From NCBI GenBank assembly GCA_002786065.1, contig NHNY01000020.1, positions 124,001-188,000 of the forward strand: a stretch of 64,000 nucleotides of DNA, read 5' to 3'. The stretch comes from Microcyclospora pomicola. Its lineage: Eukaryota > Ascomycota > Dothideomycetes > Capnodiales. The translations under genes were made by a program, and so were the position numbers. How positions within the stretch are numbered: the stretch's first letter is position 1; each line of letters begins with the position of its first letter. The notes under the pieces were generated by a model. The model did no database searches. It saw nothing but the letters and a program-made list of their open reading frames with translations, and was not told the origin of the DNA. This document shows, in pieces, positions 41,501-51,333 of the stretch.

Positions 41501-43966
41501 CATTGATGGCCACAAGGACTTCAAGCAATTGAGTGCGATCGGCCGGCTTTCCGGTCGTGATCCCATTTCACCCTTAACAATCATTTTCAACGATTGAATC
41601 TCTTCTACACTACGATGTGACAGACTGCCAAGGACAGCTCGGTCGAGGACCAATCTATCCACGTTCTGTGCTTTGCAGAGTTCTTCCACTCGAGCGGAGG
41701 GAAGCGAGACCCATTGCTGCACAAAAAGCAGAAGTGAGCTCTTTCTGGCCTCACTTGCTGCTTTGCCGACCCTATGCAATACATGCAACAAGCGGAGTCT
41801 GACATGTAGTACTGGTGTAGCTACAGCGTGACCTGCCAGGAATGTACATGCAGCAGTACGAAGGGACGTTTTTAGATGTTTGGCTTCCGCAGTCGAGGAT
41901 CTGGTGTCGCTTGTCGAACCATTCAGTGTCTCGGATAGCGATCGAGCGATATGATCGCCGTCCAGGACATAATCCTCAAGTCCTGATGCAATGACCGAGC
42001 TCCACAACTTGTGAGCATCGGCGGTGGGCAACCATTGTATTGGATTTACTCCAGATCGGAACAAGCGGTCTGTGCACCAGCTACGGGTATCCTTATCCGA
42101 GGTCTTTCTGCTTGGAACAGAGCTGTAAAGTCCATTAAGCACTTGAACGAGTTCTGCTGCTGCCTTGCGAACTCGGCGAGCATCGTCCGCTAGAGCCACA
42201 AGCACATAAGGGAGCAGAAACTGCAAATCGATCGATGTTACTTGAGCCTTCTTCGCTTCTGCCAGTGCAAGGTTGATGGATTGTGCTCGGACCGCTGCAG
42301 GCGCGCTGCTGCACCAGAAGCGAGCACAGAAAGTCAGCAACGCTTTACTGACCACGGTTGGGCTCGTCGTGAGTAGATCGACAAACGTTTGCACGAGTCT
42401 AGCAAACGGTGCGATCTTGATAAGAGCATTTGCATACTGCTCAAACTTTTCGTCGTTGCTGCTGTCGAGCAAAGAGTCTGAGCTCGTGTTGACTTCTGTC
42501 AGAGATTCAACTATTCTCGTCAGTTGCGAATCTTTGTCAAGATGCGTGTCATCAATTAGCATGGGCTCGGGCGCGTCCTGATCCTGCATAACTTCGTCCA
42601 ATGCGAGGTCTGTAAGGGTGAATTGCTGAGACAGCTGCTGCTCATCGAAGCCTGCTTGCAAACCAATCTCACGAACGATCTTCACAGTATCTTGCCGTGA
42701 AGCGCAATGCTCGAGCACAGCCACGGCCTGTTCGTTTCGTGGAACGGATGACGTTACGTTTGCTTTCACAAACAACGACTGTATCAGGAATGAGAGTGAA
42801 CGCTGCGAAAACATAGCTCGGTCCAGTAAGACTGGAATAAAGGACACGGCATGTTGTTGATGCTCTTCCGAGGTCAAATCTAGCGCACCCAGACAAGTCG
42901 CCAGGATCAATCTGTCTGTGCGGTATTGTGCCGATATGTTTTCGAGTAGTCCGACGGCTTGTTCCAACTCCAGTATCCTGCGTGTGACTGCTTCGGGCTG
43001 GGAAACATCCTCCTTCTCTTCGGCCATCACTGCGAGGCACGTAAGGCCATCTTCAAAGGTCGACGCTGTCCACGATGCCGTAACAGCTGTCATCATTGCA
43101 TCTAGAACTTTGTCGTTCAAGTTCGCTTTCGACGCCAGAATGGTCATGATCATACACGAACCCAGGTATAGTTCGGGCACGTCGCTGATGCTAAGAGCAG
43201 ACTGCAAGACGGGTAATACCCGCAGAAGCAAATCTTCCTCACGCTGCCTTCGGATTTCTTCTCGGCCAGACCGCGATGTATCGATTATACCGCTGACTGC
43301 CTGCGCTGTAATACTGGCCCAGAAGCCCAGAAGCACAGCAGAATGGTTCTTTGCTCGGGTGGCCTTCAGCACAAATTGACTGAAAGCTGTGAGCATTCCT
43401 GGGCTCCCAACCGTGGCCGACAGGATTGCGTGCCTCGGTGGGCTTTGTAGAGACGAGATGTATGGATGCAAGAACTTGAAATGCACAGGGAGCTGAGCAG
43501 GAAGGATAGATAATACGGTTGGAAAAATGTGTGAAGTGTGGTATGGCAAGAATGTCCACAGAAGGCACTCGGTGTTGTAGTCGTGCACTCGAAAGCGTCG
43601 TACCAGCCATTCCACTGTTTTCATCGCTGGCTTGAGTAATAATCGACCGCACACCAGGCCCAAAAAGCGAGTCAGGATCTTGTCCAGCTCTTCATTCTGC
43701 TTGGTCGTCATTTGGGTTCGATCCTCGCTCTTACTCTGCTCGCTGAACAGATTCCTCCCATAGGGAACGAAACGCGCATCGAGGGCGCATAGCTCCTCAA
43801 ACCCTTCAATGCAGATCTGAAAGATCGTGTCGAAGTTCTGCGACGCGGCGACTTTCGCATCGAACAGCAGAGACTTGCCGTGGCGGACCTTTTGTGCTTT
43901 GAGATCGAGTTGGTGTGTGCTGTTTGCCGCAATTGCAGCCAGCTGCTGCTGAAGAGCGGTAGCCAT
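38594..43966 (-). CDS. UTP10: U3 snoRNP-associated protein UTP10 (HEATR1 homologue)
   Basis: One uninterrupted ORF of 1790 codons, the length expected for fungal Utp10. The N-terminus (MATALQQQLAAIA...HGKSLLFDAKVAA, DTIFQICIEGFEELC, FVPYGRNLFSEQSKSEDRTQMT, FLPYHTSHIFPTVLSILP) is the conserved U3snoRNP10 region. The middle is alpha-helical HEAT-type sequence, and the C-terminus (FLFFLRL-type FRPFFIRLVEWA, then LLPEMLPFISELQEDDDEDVERETLRWVEQIE) is the BP28CT/HEAT end. Utp10 is part of the UTP-A (t-UTP) subcomplex of the small-subunit processome; it acts in the nucleolus on rDNA transcription and 18S pre-rRNA processing. Divergent from NRDE2. Confidence 0.97.
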   Translation of the reverse strand: MATALQQQLAAIAANSTHQLDLKAQKVRHGKSLLFDAKVAASQNFDTIFQICIEGFEELCALDARFVPYGRNLFSEQSKSEDRTQMTTKQNEELDKILTRFLGLVCGRLLLKPAMKTVEWLVRRFRVHDYNTECLLWTFLPYHTSHIFPTVLSILPAQLPVHFKFLHPYISSLQSPPRHAILSATVGSPGMLTAFSQFVLKATRAKNHSAVLLGFWASITAQAVSGIIDTSRSGREEIRRQREEDLLLRVLPVLQSALSISDVPELYLGSCMIMTILASKANLNDKVLDAMMTAVTASWTASTFEDGLTCLAVMAEEKEDVSQPEAVTRRILELEQAVGLLENISAQYRTDRLILATCLGALDLTSEEHQQHAVSFIPVLLDRAMFSQRSLSFLIQSLFVKANVTSSVPRNEQAVAVLEHCASRQDTVKIVREIGLQAGFDEQQLSQQFTLTDLALDEVMQDQDAPEPMLIDDTHLDKDSQLTRIVESLTEVNTSSDSLLDSSNDEKFEQYANALIKIAPFARLVQTFVDLLTTSPTVVSKALLTFCARFWCSSAPAAVRAQSINLALAEAKKAQVTSIDLQFLLPYVLVALADDARRVRKAAAELVQVLNGLYSSVPSRKTSDKDTRSWCTDRLFRSGVNPIQWLPTADAHKLWSSVIASGLEDYVLDGDHIARSLSETLNGSTSDTRSSTAEAKHLKTSLRTAACTFLAGHAVATPVLHVRLRLLHVLHRVGKAASEARKSSLLLFVQQWVSLPSARVEELCKAQNVDRLVLDRAVLGSLSHRSVEEIQSLKMIVKGEMGSRPESRPIALNCLKSLWPSMKPPSQIALAEYLLELVLGGIEENTDVADTLQSDALEVLQDLHYSSEVLVHLVNNLPSTTDLHSGMPPSKKRRTSRSEALRPDLTDPTKLNLAVKKITTVLELVENATPANHPELLTGLFRLLDELHHFKTMLGSQLVYVQGLLMSCLLSVVSGYKDLATSGVDRSVVRADLIVETVRTTASTQVHNTALLLISALASLAPELVLHSVMPLFTFMSTTLLRQSDEYSAHVTDQTVARVIPPLALSLKKKGRDLVSGVSELLLSFTTAFEHIPSHRRAGLFQHLVQTLGPEDTLFAVVAMLADRYSTDMRIIPFIKDLMNSFGPSTQLEACKQYMALASDALKPKRALSDTLLGLGEKDHEQILQSVNGLLKSLAEILKNPTLRRRIAKEFNQGGAEADALRATYADILKQTMSFSPDPHVTEAANSVLDALLVLTPTKDFIESSTILMQNGSDHQTHQQVFRALEARALDAKSSDASLQPVYIDVLENCCFFIQPDQPVATRHAAITCVDQVVEKFGKTDRPRVVSAAQHIAGHAALGSDDVSLQVISVLCMASMVEVLGDDFIPLLPQVLSQTLVYLESTLKNQSELRPLYQAAYTFLETVLDTLPWMFDAVSLSRALQFSIQSTNVVRDSFDTSEQFCSLAARKLGATETFVTINKCLPEALNRGPDGVRTLLNMLQTSVRHHTKSTIAKSTGVLFALILDIFDVRRAGLTVDEDETEQVAVEEIQSLVNNITLDVVLKLNDTTFRPFFIRLVEWATTTLPISDFDGRIDRAQSLYSFIFVLSEQLKSIVTSYASFVSEHATITLTTLSIDSPKQSGLAVQIVETLTSFFKHDQDDFWQAPAHFEAVAQPVINQLKRVKDLPMADVVIPAITELAVAVASPEHHKQLNTAIMSFMRSPDAAVRLAAVQTERAITERLNFDWLALLPEMLPFISELQEDDDEDVERETLRWVEQIEGVTGESLGDMLR

Positions 43967-44663
43967 ATTCAGCGGTCCAAGTGATCGTGCGTAGTGGGAC
44001 TTATTGCGAAGCCATTTTATGGTCGATCAAGAGCAGCTCATAGATCCCTATGTAGCAGTTCACATTTCTGAACTGAAATGCAGCTCAAAAAGTTTAGAGT
44101 GCGGAATGTGGCCGCACTTCGGCATTAGAACTACCTCACATGTAGCGGGTACAGCTTCATGCAATGCTATGCCTGGTGTATCTCATCATCTGAAAACATC
44201 GATATTCGGTTTGAGCGAGATATCTCATGGGCAAAGATATCTCGAATCTCTAGCAAGAAGGGAAGCAGTAACATGATCACAACACAGGGGATCCTTCACG
44301 TGATCACGATCAGCCAGTGGCATTGCTCGCTGTGCGATAGCCAGTGTAGTTCTGCGGATGGAGTTTCGAGACTTCTCCAAGCATAAGACACAACTAATCT
44401 CGACGCAAACTGATGGGCACGTTCGCTTTCGTGAGCTGTGGGTTGCACGTTTCGGTGATATGGAAGCTGTATCAAAGGATGGAATGGCACACAAAGTCGA
44501 GCGCATGTGCGCACGGGCCACGAGTAGAACCTACATGTAGAACTGCCCGCGCCTTTCACAGTGATGCATGTGTCGTTTGCATGGACTCATAGCATCTTCC
44601 ATCCCGAAGCTCCTGAGTCTTCTATGATATCCATGTCTACACGCAACATGATGGAGTGCGACT
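43967..44663. promoter_or_regulatory. Bidirectional promoter region UTP10 / NRDE2
   Basis: 697 bp between the two start codons. It holds a perfect 10-bp palindrome GAGATATCTC at 44217-44226 and a partial second copy AGATATCTC at 44235-44243, 17 bp apart in the same orientation. A CACGTG hexamer lies near 44298. Whether any of these is a factor site is unknown. Confidence 0.45.
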
Positions 44664-47600
44664 ATGTCACAGCCAGCAAAGATTGTCCCGAAGTTTTCGA
44701 GTTTCAAGCCCAAAGCGAACAGTAACACAGCTGCAGCACAGCAGGCGCTCGAGTCGGTATCACACAAAACCGGAGATGCTACCAAGCATACGAATCTCAA
44801 CAAAGACAGCGAATCGAAGCATGGCAGACACAAGCTTCTCTCTCGCCATGATGAAAGCTCGAGCCGCAAGTCCCATCGAGGTAACGAGTCCGCAGCTGCA
44901 TCGTCTATAGATCGGAAAACTCATGGTAACGGCAACGTACCAATTCTTGCTGAAACCCGGCCATCACACCCCGAAACGGAGTTCTCTGACTCCTTCTACA
45001 TCGACGTCCGGGGTGATGCAAAAATCCTGCAGTATGGCAGTCTTGATCGATACGAAGTCCCAGCTCATCATGCGATCGGATATGGCAGAATCATCGGTGC
45101 TCCGGCCGATCTCAAGATCGACTATCAGCTGAGCGACCATGCATCTGTAGTGACGCGTGATGCTCATCGATCGCTACCGGAGAGACCATTGAAGTCGCAT
45201 CGAGCGCGCTCTTTGGCAAAATTAAAACTGAGGCGGGTCCAAAAGCAAGACTCGGAGGTTAACTTACAAACAGACTACATTGCGTTCGGCCCTGATCTGG
45301 ATCGAGAACGTAGTCTTGATGTTGCCGAAGATACCGACTATCGGTCGATCAATGGCAAAGCAAAACCAGATCCTCGCCCTGACGATGGTGACCTCGAATA
45401 CGTGTCCGAGACAGACACAACACTACTCGGCAATGATATGGAGCTGCAAATTCGTCAGGATAATGCAGAGCTCTTTCGTCGGTGTAAGCAGGATCCCCAA
45501 AACCTGGAACTCTGGCTGGCTCTCGTTGAACATCAAGAGAAGCTTGTTCATCCAGGCGTTGAGCCTTCGTCGTTCACAGACTCGGAGAAACGAACGCTCG
45601 CGGAAATGCGCATAGCGATTCACGAGCGGGCTATCAAAAACTTCGATAAACGCGATCCTCAGTATGCACAGCTCGTAGCGAACTGGCTCAAACAAGCGAG
45701 CATGATTTGGGAGCCGAGCAAACTGATGGCAAAGTGGAAAGAAGTGCTAAAGCAATGCCCAGAAGATGCTTCACTCTGGTCCCAATATCTTGATATGTTG
45801 CAGAGTAGTCACTCCTCAGCTCACTACCAGCAATGTAAAGCAGCTTATACACAATGTCTCGATGCTCTGCACAAAGCTGAGAAAAAGGCTGTAGACGAGC
45901 AGGTTCCTGCGGACAAGGAGACCCTGTTACACGTTTTCCTGCGCTCCACAAGTTTCACCAGAGATGCAGGATACACAGAATTGGCTTTTGCCATGTGGCA
46001 GATCGTGCTCGAAAACGCTTTTTTCAGTCCCAGGTTCGACTCTGATGCCCTTAAGGTTGACAGTCTCGAGGCATTTTGGGAAAGTGACGTTCCACGGATC
46101 GGAGAAAAGGATGCTCGAGGTTGGAGAGATTTCGACGAGGACGCGAAAACGGGACTTCGATCGGTGTCTGGCCGCATCCAGCACCACTGGGACAACGGTC
46201 GGCCATTTCGCTCGTTCTGCGAACCAGAAACCGCAGCAGAGAACATAGCGTATCTACCGGCATCAGCTGACGAGGATGAAGAGAGCAATGATGATCCATT
46301 TCGCACAGTCTTCTTTTCCGATTTACGGGAGACTTTACCTATGGTACTAAACGACTACCACCCCAGGTCTTTGTTCAGCGCGTTTCTGGTATTCATGCGC
46401 TTACCACAGCTGCATATTCTGCACAGCCAAGGTGCATTACGGTCAATGCAAGTAGATCCGTATCTGTATTTCTCACCCGACGAAGCTGGAGACTCAAGGC
46501 TTGCATTCAATGCCGCCGAGTTAAGCTCAGAGAGGAAAGTCACACCTGGCGAGAACAAAAGCACGGACGAGAGCATGACTTCAGACCGCGCGCAGTTCGT
46601 CATGCGAGCACTGGATCAAATTCTTGCTTTACACTTCGATCATGATCTGGCCGAATACTCCATCAACCTCAAAGCAGAATTTTCACCTTTTGAACTTCGA
46701 ACCTATGCAAAACGGCTTTTGAAGGCTCGACCTCACGACCTAAGGTTGTACAATGCATACGCTTTAGTCGAGCTGAAGCTCGGAAAGTCTGACAAGGCTC
46801 GTAGTATCTGGAACGCTGCATTAAGTATGCGTGATACTCTGCCCGCCGACTCACGAAAACATGAGATTCTCCTTTGGTATAGCTCTATTCAGGCAGAGCT
46901 GACTGCTGGTAATGATGCTAATGCGTTGTACCGCCTTTTATCTGTAGCGAAGGCAAGTTCGATGGATGAGTCTGTTCCCGCTATTCCGACGCTCATTGCA
47001 GCCGCTACAGATCGATTACGCGCAGCTCAACATTTTCGAGAGGGATGGGTTCATATGCTCGACAGCGGAGAACCTCAGCTCGCCATACTGCATGCAATAT
47101 GTATGACCTGGCTCATCTACTTGACCAGCTCGTACGAGTTGGATCTTGCTCTAGACAGACTCGAGACCTCGGCATCAACATTGCTTGCCAGATCTGAGAC
47201 GTCTGCAGCAGAACTGCTTCATGAAGCCAAGGCCGATCTTCTACGCCTTCATATCGAGCGCAAATCGGCTTATAAACCTACCTTAATCCGAGAAACCCTA
47301 GCCGACAGTCTAAAGCACTTCCCGAACAACAGCTGTCTGCTCTCCCTTTACACAAAAAACGAAGAAATCATCGGAATCACAGATCGTATGCGTACTATCC
47401 TGCAGAACCGCTCGTTGTCCCCCGACTCAGCATCTGTGAGGCAATGGCAGTACGCTTTGAATGCAGAGATCAAGCGCTGCACGCATTTCTCCCCTGGCTC
47501 GACCCCGAACTCTGTCCGTGCCTGCTTCGCGCGTGCTTTACTCAGTCCCGACAGTATCGTCAAGCACTCGCCTGTCTTGTGGGAAATGTGGTTCGCATTC

Positions 47601-47843
47601 GAGAAGGCCCGGGTGACGTCTGATGGACAGAGCGCGGTTCGCGCGCTCAAGAACGTCTTTCTCGATGGACTGAGGTGCCTACCTTGGTATAAGCGGTGGG
47701 TAATTGTGGGCTTGGAAGCGATGGAAGAGAGCGGGGCGATGACCAAGGCAGAGCTGATGCAGGTGTATGATGTGCTCGGCGAGCGCGGATTGAGAGTGAG
47801 GTATGGAGCGAGGTTGGAAGAAGCGATGGACAATTCCTCATAA
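44664..47843 (+). CDS. NRDE2: NRDE2-family protein
   Basis: An intronless ORF of 1059 codons. It starts MSQPAKIVPKFSSFKPKA, a short conserved N-terminus, followed by a charged Ser/Arg/Lys stretch. The family core begins with FYIDVRGDAKILQYGSLDRYEVP and continues with LFRRCKQDPQNLELWLALVEHQE, KWKEVLKQCPEDASLWSQYLDMLQS and many HAT/TPR-like helical repeats to the end (SPVLWEMWFAFEKAR, LPWYKRWVIVGLEAM). NRDE-2 proteins are nuclear and work with Mtr4/exosome and splicing-linked factors; in C. elegans NRDE-2 acts in nuclear RNAi, and the S. pombe homologue Nrl1 in gene silencing and R-loop control. Length and both ends look complete. Confidence 0.95.
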   Translation: MSQPAKIVPKFSSFKPKANSNTAAAQQALESVSHKTGDATKHTNLNKDSESKHGRHKLLSRHDESSSRKSHRGNESAAASSIDRKTHGNGNVPILAETRPSHPETEFSDSFYIDVRGDAKILQYGSLDRYEVPAHHAIGYGRIIGAPADLKIDYQLSDHASVVTRDAHRSLPERPLKSHRARSLAKLKLRRVQKQDSEVNLQTDYIAFGPDLDRERSLDVAEDTDYRSINGKAKPDPRPDDGDLEYVSETDTTLLGNDMELQIRQDNAELFRRCKQDPQNLELWLALVEHQEKLVHPGVEPSSFTDSEKRTLAEMRIAIHERAIKNFDKRDPQYAQLVANWLKQASMIWEPSKLMAKWKEVLKQCPEDASLWSQYLDMLQSSHSSAHYQQCKAAYTQCLDALHKAEKKAVDEQVPADKETLLHVFLRSTSFTRDAGYTELAFAMWQIVLENAFFSPRFDSDALKVDSLEAFWESDVPRIGEKDARGWRDFDEDAKTGLRSVSGRIQHHWDNGRPFRSFCEPETAAENIAYLPASADEDEESNDDPFRTVFFSDLRETLPMVLNDYHPRSLFSAFLVFMRLPQLHILHSQGALRSMQVDPYLYFSPDEAGDSRLAFNAAELSSERKVTPGENKSTDESMTSDRAQFVMRALDQILALHFDHDLAEYSINLKAEFSPFELRTYAKRLLKARPHDLRLYNAYALVELKLGKSDKARSIWNAALSMRDTLPADSRKHEILLWYSSIQAELTAGNDANALYRLLSVAKASSMDESVPAIPTLIAAATDRLRAAQHFREGWVHMLDSGEPQLAILHAICMTWLIYLTSSYELDLALDRLETSASTLLARSETSAAELLHEAKADLLRLHIERKSAYKPTLIRETLADSLKHFPNNSCLLSLYTKNEEIIGITDRMRTILQNRSLSPDSASVRQWQYALNAEIKRCTHFSPGSTPNSVRACFARALLSPDSIVKHSPVLWEMWFAFEKARVTSDGQSAVRALKNVFLDGLRCLPWYKRWVIVGLEAMEESGAMTKAELMQVYDVLGERGLRVRYGARLEEAMDNSS

Positions 47844-48339
47844 GCCATAGTTGATGCTAACACATGATACTGGCTAAGGTGACATGGTCACATAAGGGAT
47901 ACCACTTGTTGGGTCCAATGCCAATGTTCACGGCTGACTTCATAATCTGCCACTGGATACCAAGGGATTTTGCTGTAGAGTGTTGGCTACCGTATGGCTG
48001 GACTATAGGCGATCGGTGCGATTTTTCTTTGTGTGGACGTAGAATTTCCGACCAACGTAAGGCAATCTTCCGCTAACATGACAGTCGGTTTCGTACCATC
48101 CATAGCACGAAATACGAGATGCCTCGAAGAATACAAGTCACGTCTCTGCTCATCCGGCGATGGCCACGCATTCAGCATTCACGTTGTCAGTAGCTTTGAA
48201 CAACGGTATTTTCATCGCTTTTTCGTTCGATCATCAAATCATTCACTGCAGCAAGTTCTGGCGTGGCCGGCTACCACATTTCATGCCAGCGCCAACAGTA
48301 TCCTAAATGTGCAGAAACACGCCATGCATCCGCGGGTAT
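47844..48339. other. Convergent 3' intergenic region
   Basis: About 500 bp between the ends of NRDE2 and the calcineurin B gene. No supported feature. Confidence 0.6.
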
Positions 48340-49188
48340 CTAGAATTGATCTGCGGGAAGAATGGTGTCAGACGAGAAAGCCAGTGCATGAGCGTGGGCG
48401 AAATAGACTCACCCAAAGTCATGCTCATAGACACATCAGTGTTCTCGACCATCTTGGTGAACTCCTCGAAGCTGATCTTGCCGTCGTGATCAAGATCCGC
48501 CTCCATGATCGTCTTGTCCACAATCTGTACATCACATCGACATGTCAGTCATCCGCGATACCCAAGCATAGCCCTCGTTCCTTGCACCACTCCCTGCCAC
48601 CTCGATGTACGTACCTGCTGCAATTGCTGGTCTTTCAAGTTACTCCCCACCATCATCTTCAGCACAATGAAGAGCTCGCCGTTGCTGATGAATCCATCCC
48701 GGTCGATGTCGTACACCTTGAACGCAAAGCGCAGCTTCTCCTCCTTGTTGCCCTTGGAGCTGAACGCGCTCAGGCCCGACACGAACTCCTGGAAGTCGAC
48801 GTCGCCGCCTCCGTCCTCGTCGAAGATGGCGATCATGCGTGTCGCGAGCGGGTTGGAGGAGACTTGTGGTAGCGAGAGGAATTCATCGCGCTCGATTGTG
48901 CCGGAGTTGTCCTGAAGAGTGCGGTTTTGGGGTCAGCTTGGGTGGGACCAGAGAGGGTATGAGAGATAGGACGACGCTGTACCTTGTCCAGTTTCATGAA
49001 TCGCTTTCGTAGGCGGTCGACCTCATCTCTGTCAACTGCGACATGGTCAGCATGTAGTCTAGCATTCAGCCTCGCGCAGGCTTGAACCAGGCTTGTGTGG
49101 ACACTGTTGTCGTCTGGGGATATGATACCGACATACAGTTGCTGGTCTCAACAATGCTTTCCAGCATCTGTGAATTGGCATTTCCCAT
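48340..49188 (-). CDS. CNB1: Calcineurin regulatory subunit B
   Basis: Five exons: 49188-49137, 49035-48983, 48911-48615, 48524-48413 and 48350-48340, giving 174 residues. Four EF-hands are intact: [12 protein letters not shown] (loop from residue 34), [24 protein letters not shown] and [19 protein letters not shown] provides Gly2 for N-myristoylation, and the C-terminus VSMSMTLDQF is as in fungal CnaB. It binds Ca2+ and activates the catalytic subunit CnaA, which dephosphorylates Crz1 and others; it supports stress tolerance and hyphal growth. The last exon is only 11 bp (completing Asp, then Gln-Phe-stop). Divergent from the DUF1770 gene. Confidence 0.97.
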
Positions 49189-49443
49189 CGCGTTATCTGG
49201 TGGGGGTTATATGTGAGGCAGCAGAGGGGTGGTCATTGTAATTGTCCCTCTTGGACGTTCAAGGGTCATACGCCATAATGCTGCGCCACACCATATTTTA
49301 GCTCGGCTCCACGTGCGATGCTGTGGCACCGAAAGTGTGATTAACGAGATGGAGCAGCGAGGGATGTAGCATCAGCGTTCTAAAGCTTCAGAACATCTAC
49401 ACACATCTCCGTGAGGCTCACAATCGATTCGACGATCGCCGCA
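49189..49443. promoter_or_regulatory. Bidirectional promoter region CNB1 / DUF1770 gene
   Basis: 255 bp between two divergent start codons; no specific element stands out. Confidence 0.45.
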
Positions 49444-50015
49444 ATGTCCGGCGGACTACAAGATGCAGTCATACAGGCTGCTGAGACCATCCAGACGGCA
49501 CACATCAACTATACACCAACCCACGACGACGTCGCGCCGTCAACAGCAGCCGACACGAAATACAATGTCATCTTCGACTCATCGGCAAACCTAGACGATG
49601 TATCAGACGCGGACGACGATGAGGTTCCGATATCCCTTCTACGACCGACCCCGCAAAGGCCGCAGATGCCTCCGCTACCAGATCTCCGCTTCGAGCAGAG
49701 CTATCTCAAGAGCATTGAGAATGCCAACGGCTGGCCTGGCGTGGCCTTTATCACCATCAAAGATCAGGTGAGTAGAATATGTGGCTGGCGTTCGAGCCAA
49801 TGGCAATGCTTGGAATATCCAGACTGACGTGCTTATAGGTCATGATGCCACTCGTGCAAGGATTAGCTTGGACTTTGATTGTAGCTGGCTGGAAGCACTG
49901 GAACAGGGATACCCAGCTTGTAGGGCAGTCAATGGGTGCGAAAATCAGACGATGGTGGTGGGGAGTGAACGATTGGCATGTGCCTACACGTGCACGTCTA
50001 TCGGCGCGAAAATGA
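49444..50015 (+). CDS. DUF1770 family protein
   Basis: Exons 49444-49767 and 49839-50015 (71-bp intron, GTGAGT...CTTATAG); 166 residues. The pattern QDAVIQAAETIQTAHI, an acidic middle (NLDDVSDADDDEVPISLLRP), PLPDLRFEQSYLKSIENANGWPGVAFITIKDQV and MPLVQGLAWTLIVAGWKHWNR...SMGAKIRRWWWGVNDW is that of the fungal DUF1770 family. A hydrophobic stretch near residues 112-127 may be a membrane helix. The function of the family is unknown. The intron is where the conserved IKDQ|V motif is split. Confidence 0.9.
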
Positions 50016-51333
50016 AAGCATTCAGTCCCAAGCGGTGACTGCCTCCGCTCGATTTGGCCTCGCTTGAGCGGGAGGTGCTTCGAGCATGCGTGGCGATCAC
50101 TATGAACCAGGATTCATGCGAGCGTCCGGGTCAAGCGACTTTCTGACCTCGTACACACCAGCACATCTGAGCTGCTTGCCGGCCGCAGCAATGACCAGAA
50201 TGAACGCAACGGGACCCGCTCATCAAACCAAAACACGTCGAGCGCATTGTTCGTAGAAAAGTCAAGGCACGAGTCCTTCATTGGACCATCGTGGGCCAAG
50301 GGAGTAACACCATGGCCCGAATCACTCGCTGTTTGTGTCAGAACTGCACACAAGTAGCAAGAGACGTTCGCCGTGGGTACCGAAGCACTATCACACTGCT
50401 CGGAACCACCCAGAAAACGATTCAAGCTCTCTTGTTGAGAGGCTTACAATTACAGGGCCTTGCCGGCCACACATACTTCAGACGTCCACCGAGATCATGC
50501 TCAAGTTCACAATAGCGCTGGCACATACAACCCAATCGACATCAGCGGTCGTGCAGACGTACGCAGACTTGCGTCAGCAGCAGAACGGTCCCAACCATGC
50601 TCGCATTCATCTCTCTTGTGTTTATTATCTCTATTTATCGATGCATGCATGTGATGTTTCAGACATGAAGTCCTGCTTTCCTCGGCGGATCATGCACCTC
50701 AGATCGAGGGCCGGTAAGAGAGCATGAAACGGATTCTTCGAGTCCAGCCAGTCTTTCCACCACGTTCTTGAGCACATCTACTACCTTGTGCATCACAGCT
50801 GTGAATGTGGTCAGATATACAGACTTGAGTTCACGGCATCGCGATGGTTCCGTGAATTGTTCCGATCATCCCGCTAGGCTCGACTGACGTTCCTCGTGCT
50901 GCCGGCCACGCACCACCCACATTGGTCCAGGGCTGGTCCAGCAAAAGCCTCGATTGCTACTGGGCGGATCTGGACAACCAACTGAACGTATGCAGCGCAA
51001 CCCTCGATTCGTCATAAACCGTGTTTTGCCGTGCTCGGCGCTCTCCAAAAGCAAGACCAGCCGCCGCCTAACAGTCTCTTCTCTTCGCCTTAGTCCGCTT
51101 TGGTCGAAGTACCGCTCATCGCCCTCTCATCCCTACTTGTACCCAGGTACACGCATTTATTACCTCGCATTCTTTCATTTGATCCAGATAACGTTCAGTT
51201 CCTTTCATACCAGGTTTGTACTACTCGAAAAGAGGTTGCCGCTACGCAGACACCTTGAAAAGTCGTCTTACCAAGGCCCTTGCCACTTCATTCTACCCTA
51301 CCTGACCAGATCTCGAAAACGTCGATCGTAGCT
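50016..51333. other. Intergenic region
   Basis: About 1.3 kb. ORFs on the plus strand (50335-50727, 50954-51331) have no motif and unfavourable composition. The CT-rich 51050-51330 part is probably promoter and 5' leader of the sulfotransferase-like gene. Confidence 0.5.

Noticed and set aside
48033-48872. 279-codon plus-strand ORF
   Set aside because: Antisense to the calcineurin B exons and introns; no motif.
50335-51331. Two plus-strand ORFs upstream of the sulfotransferase-like gene
   Set aside because: Promoter/leader region; composition and lack of motifs argue against coding.
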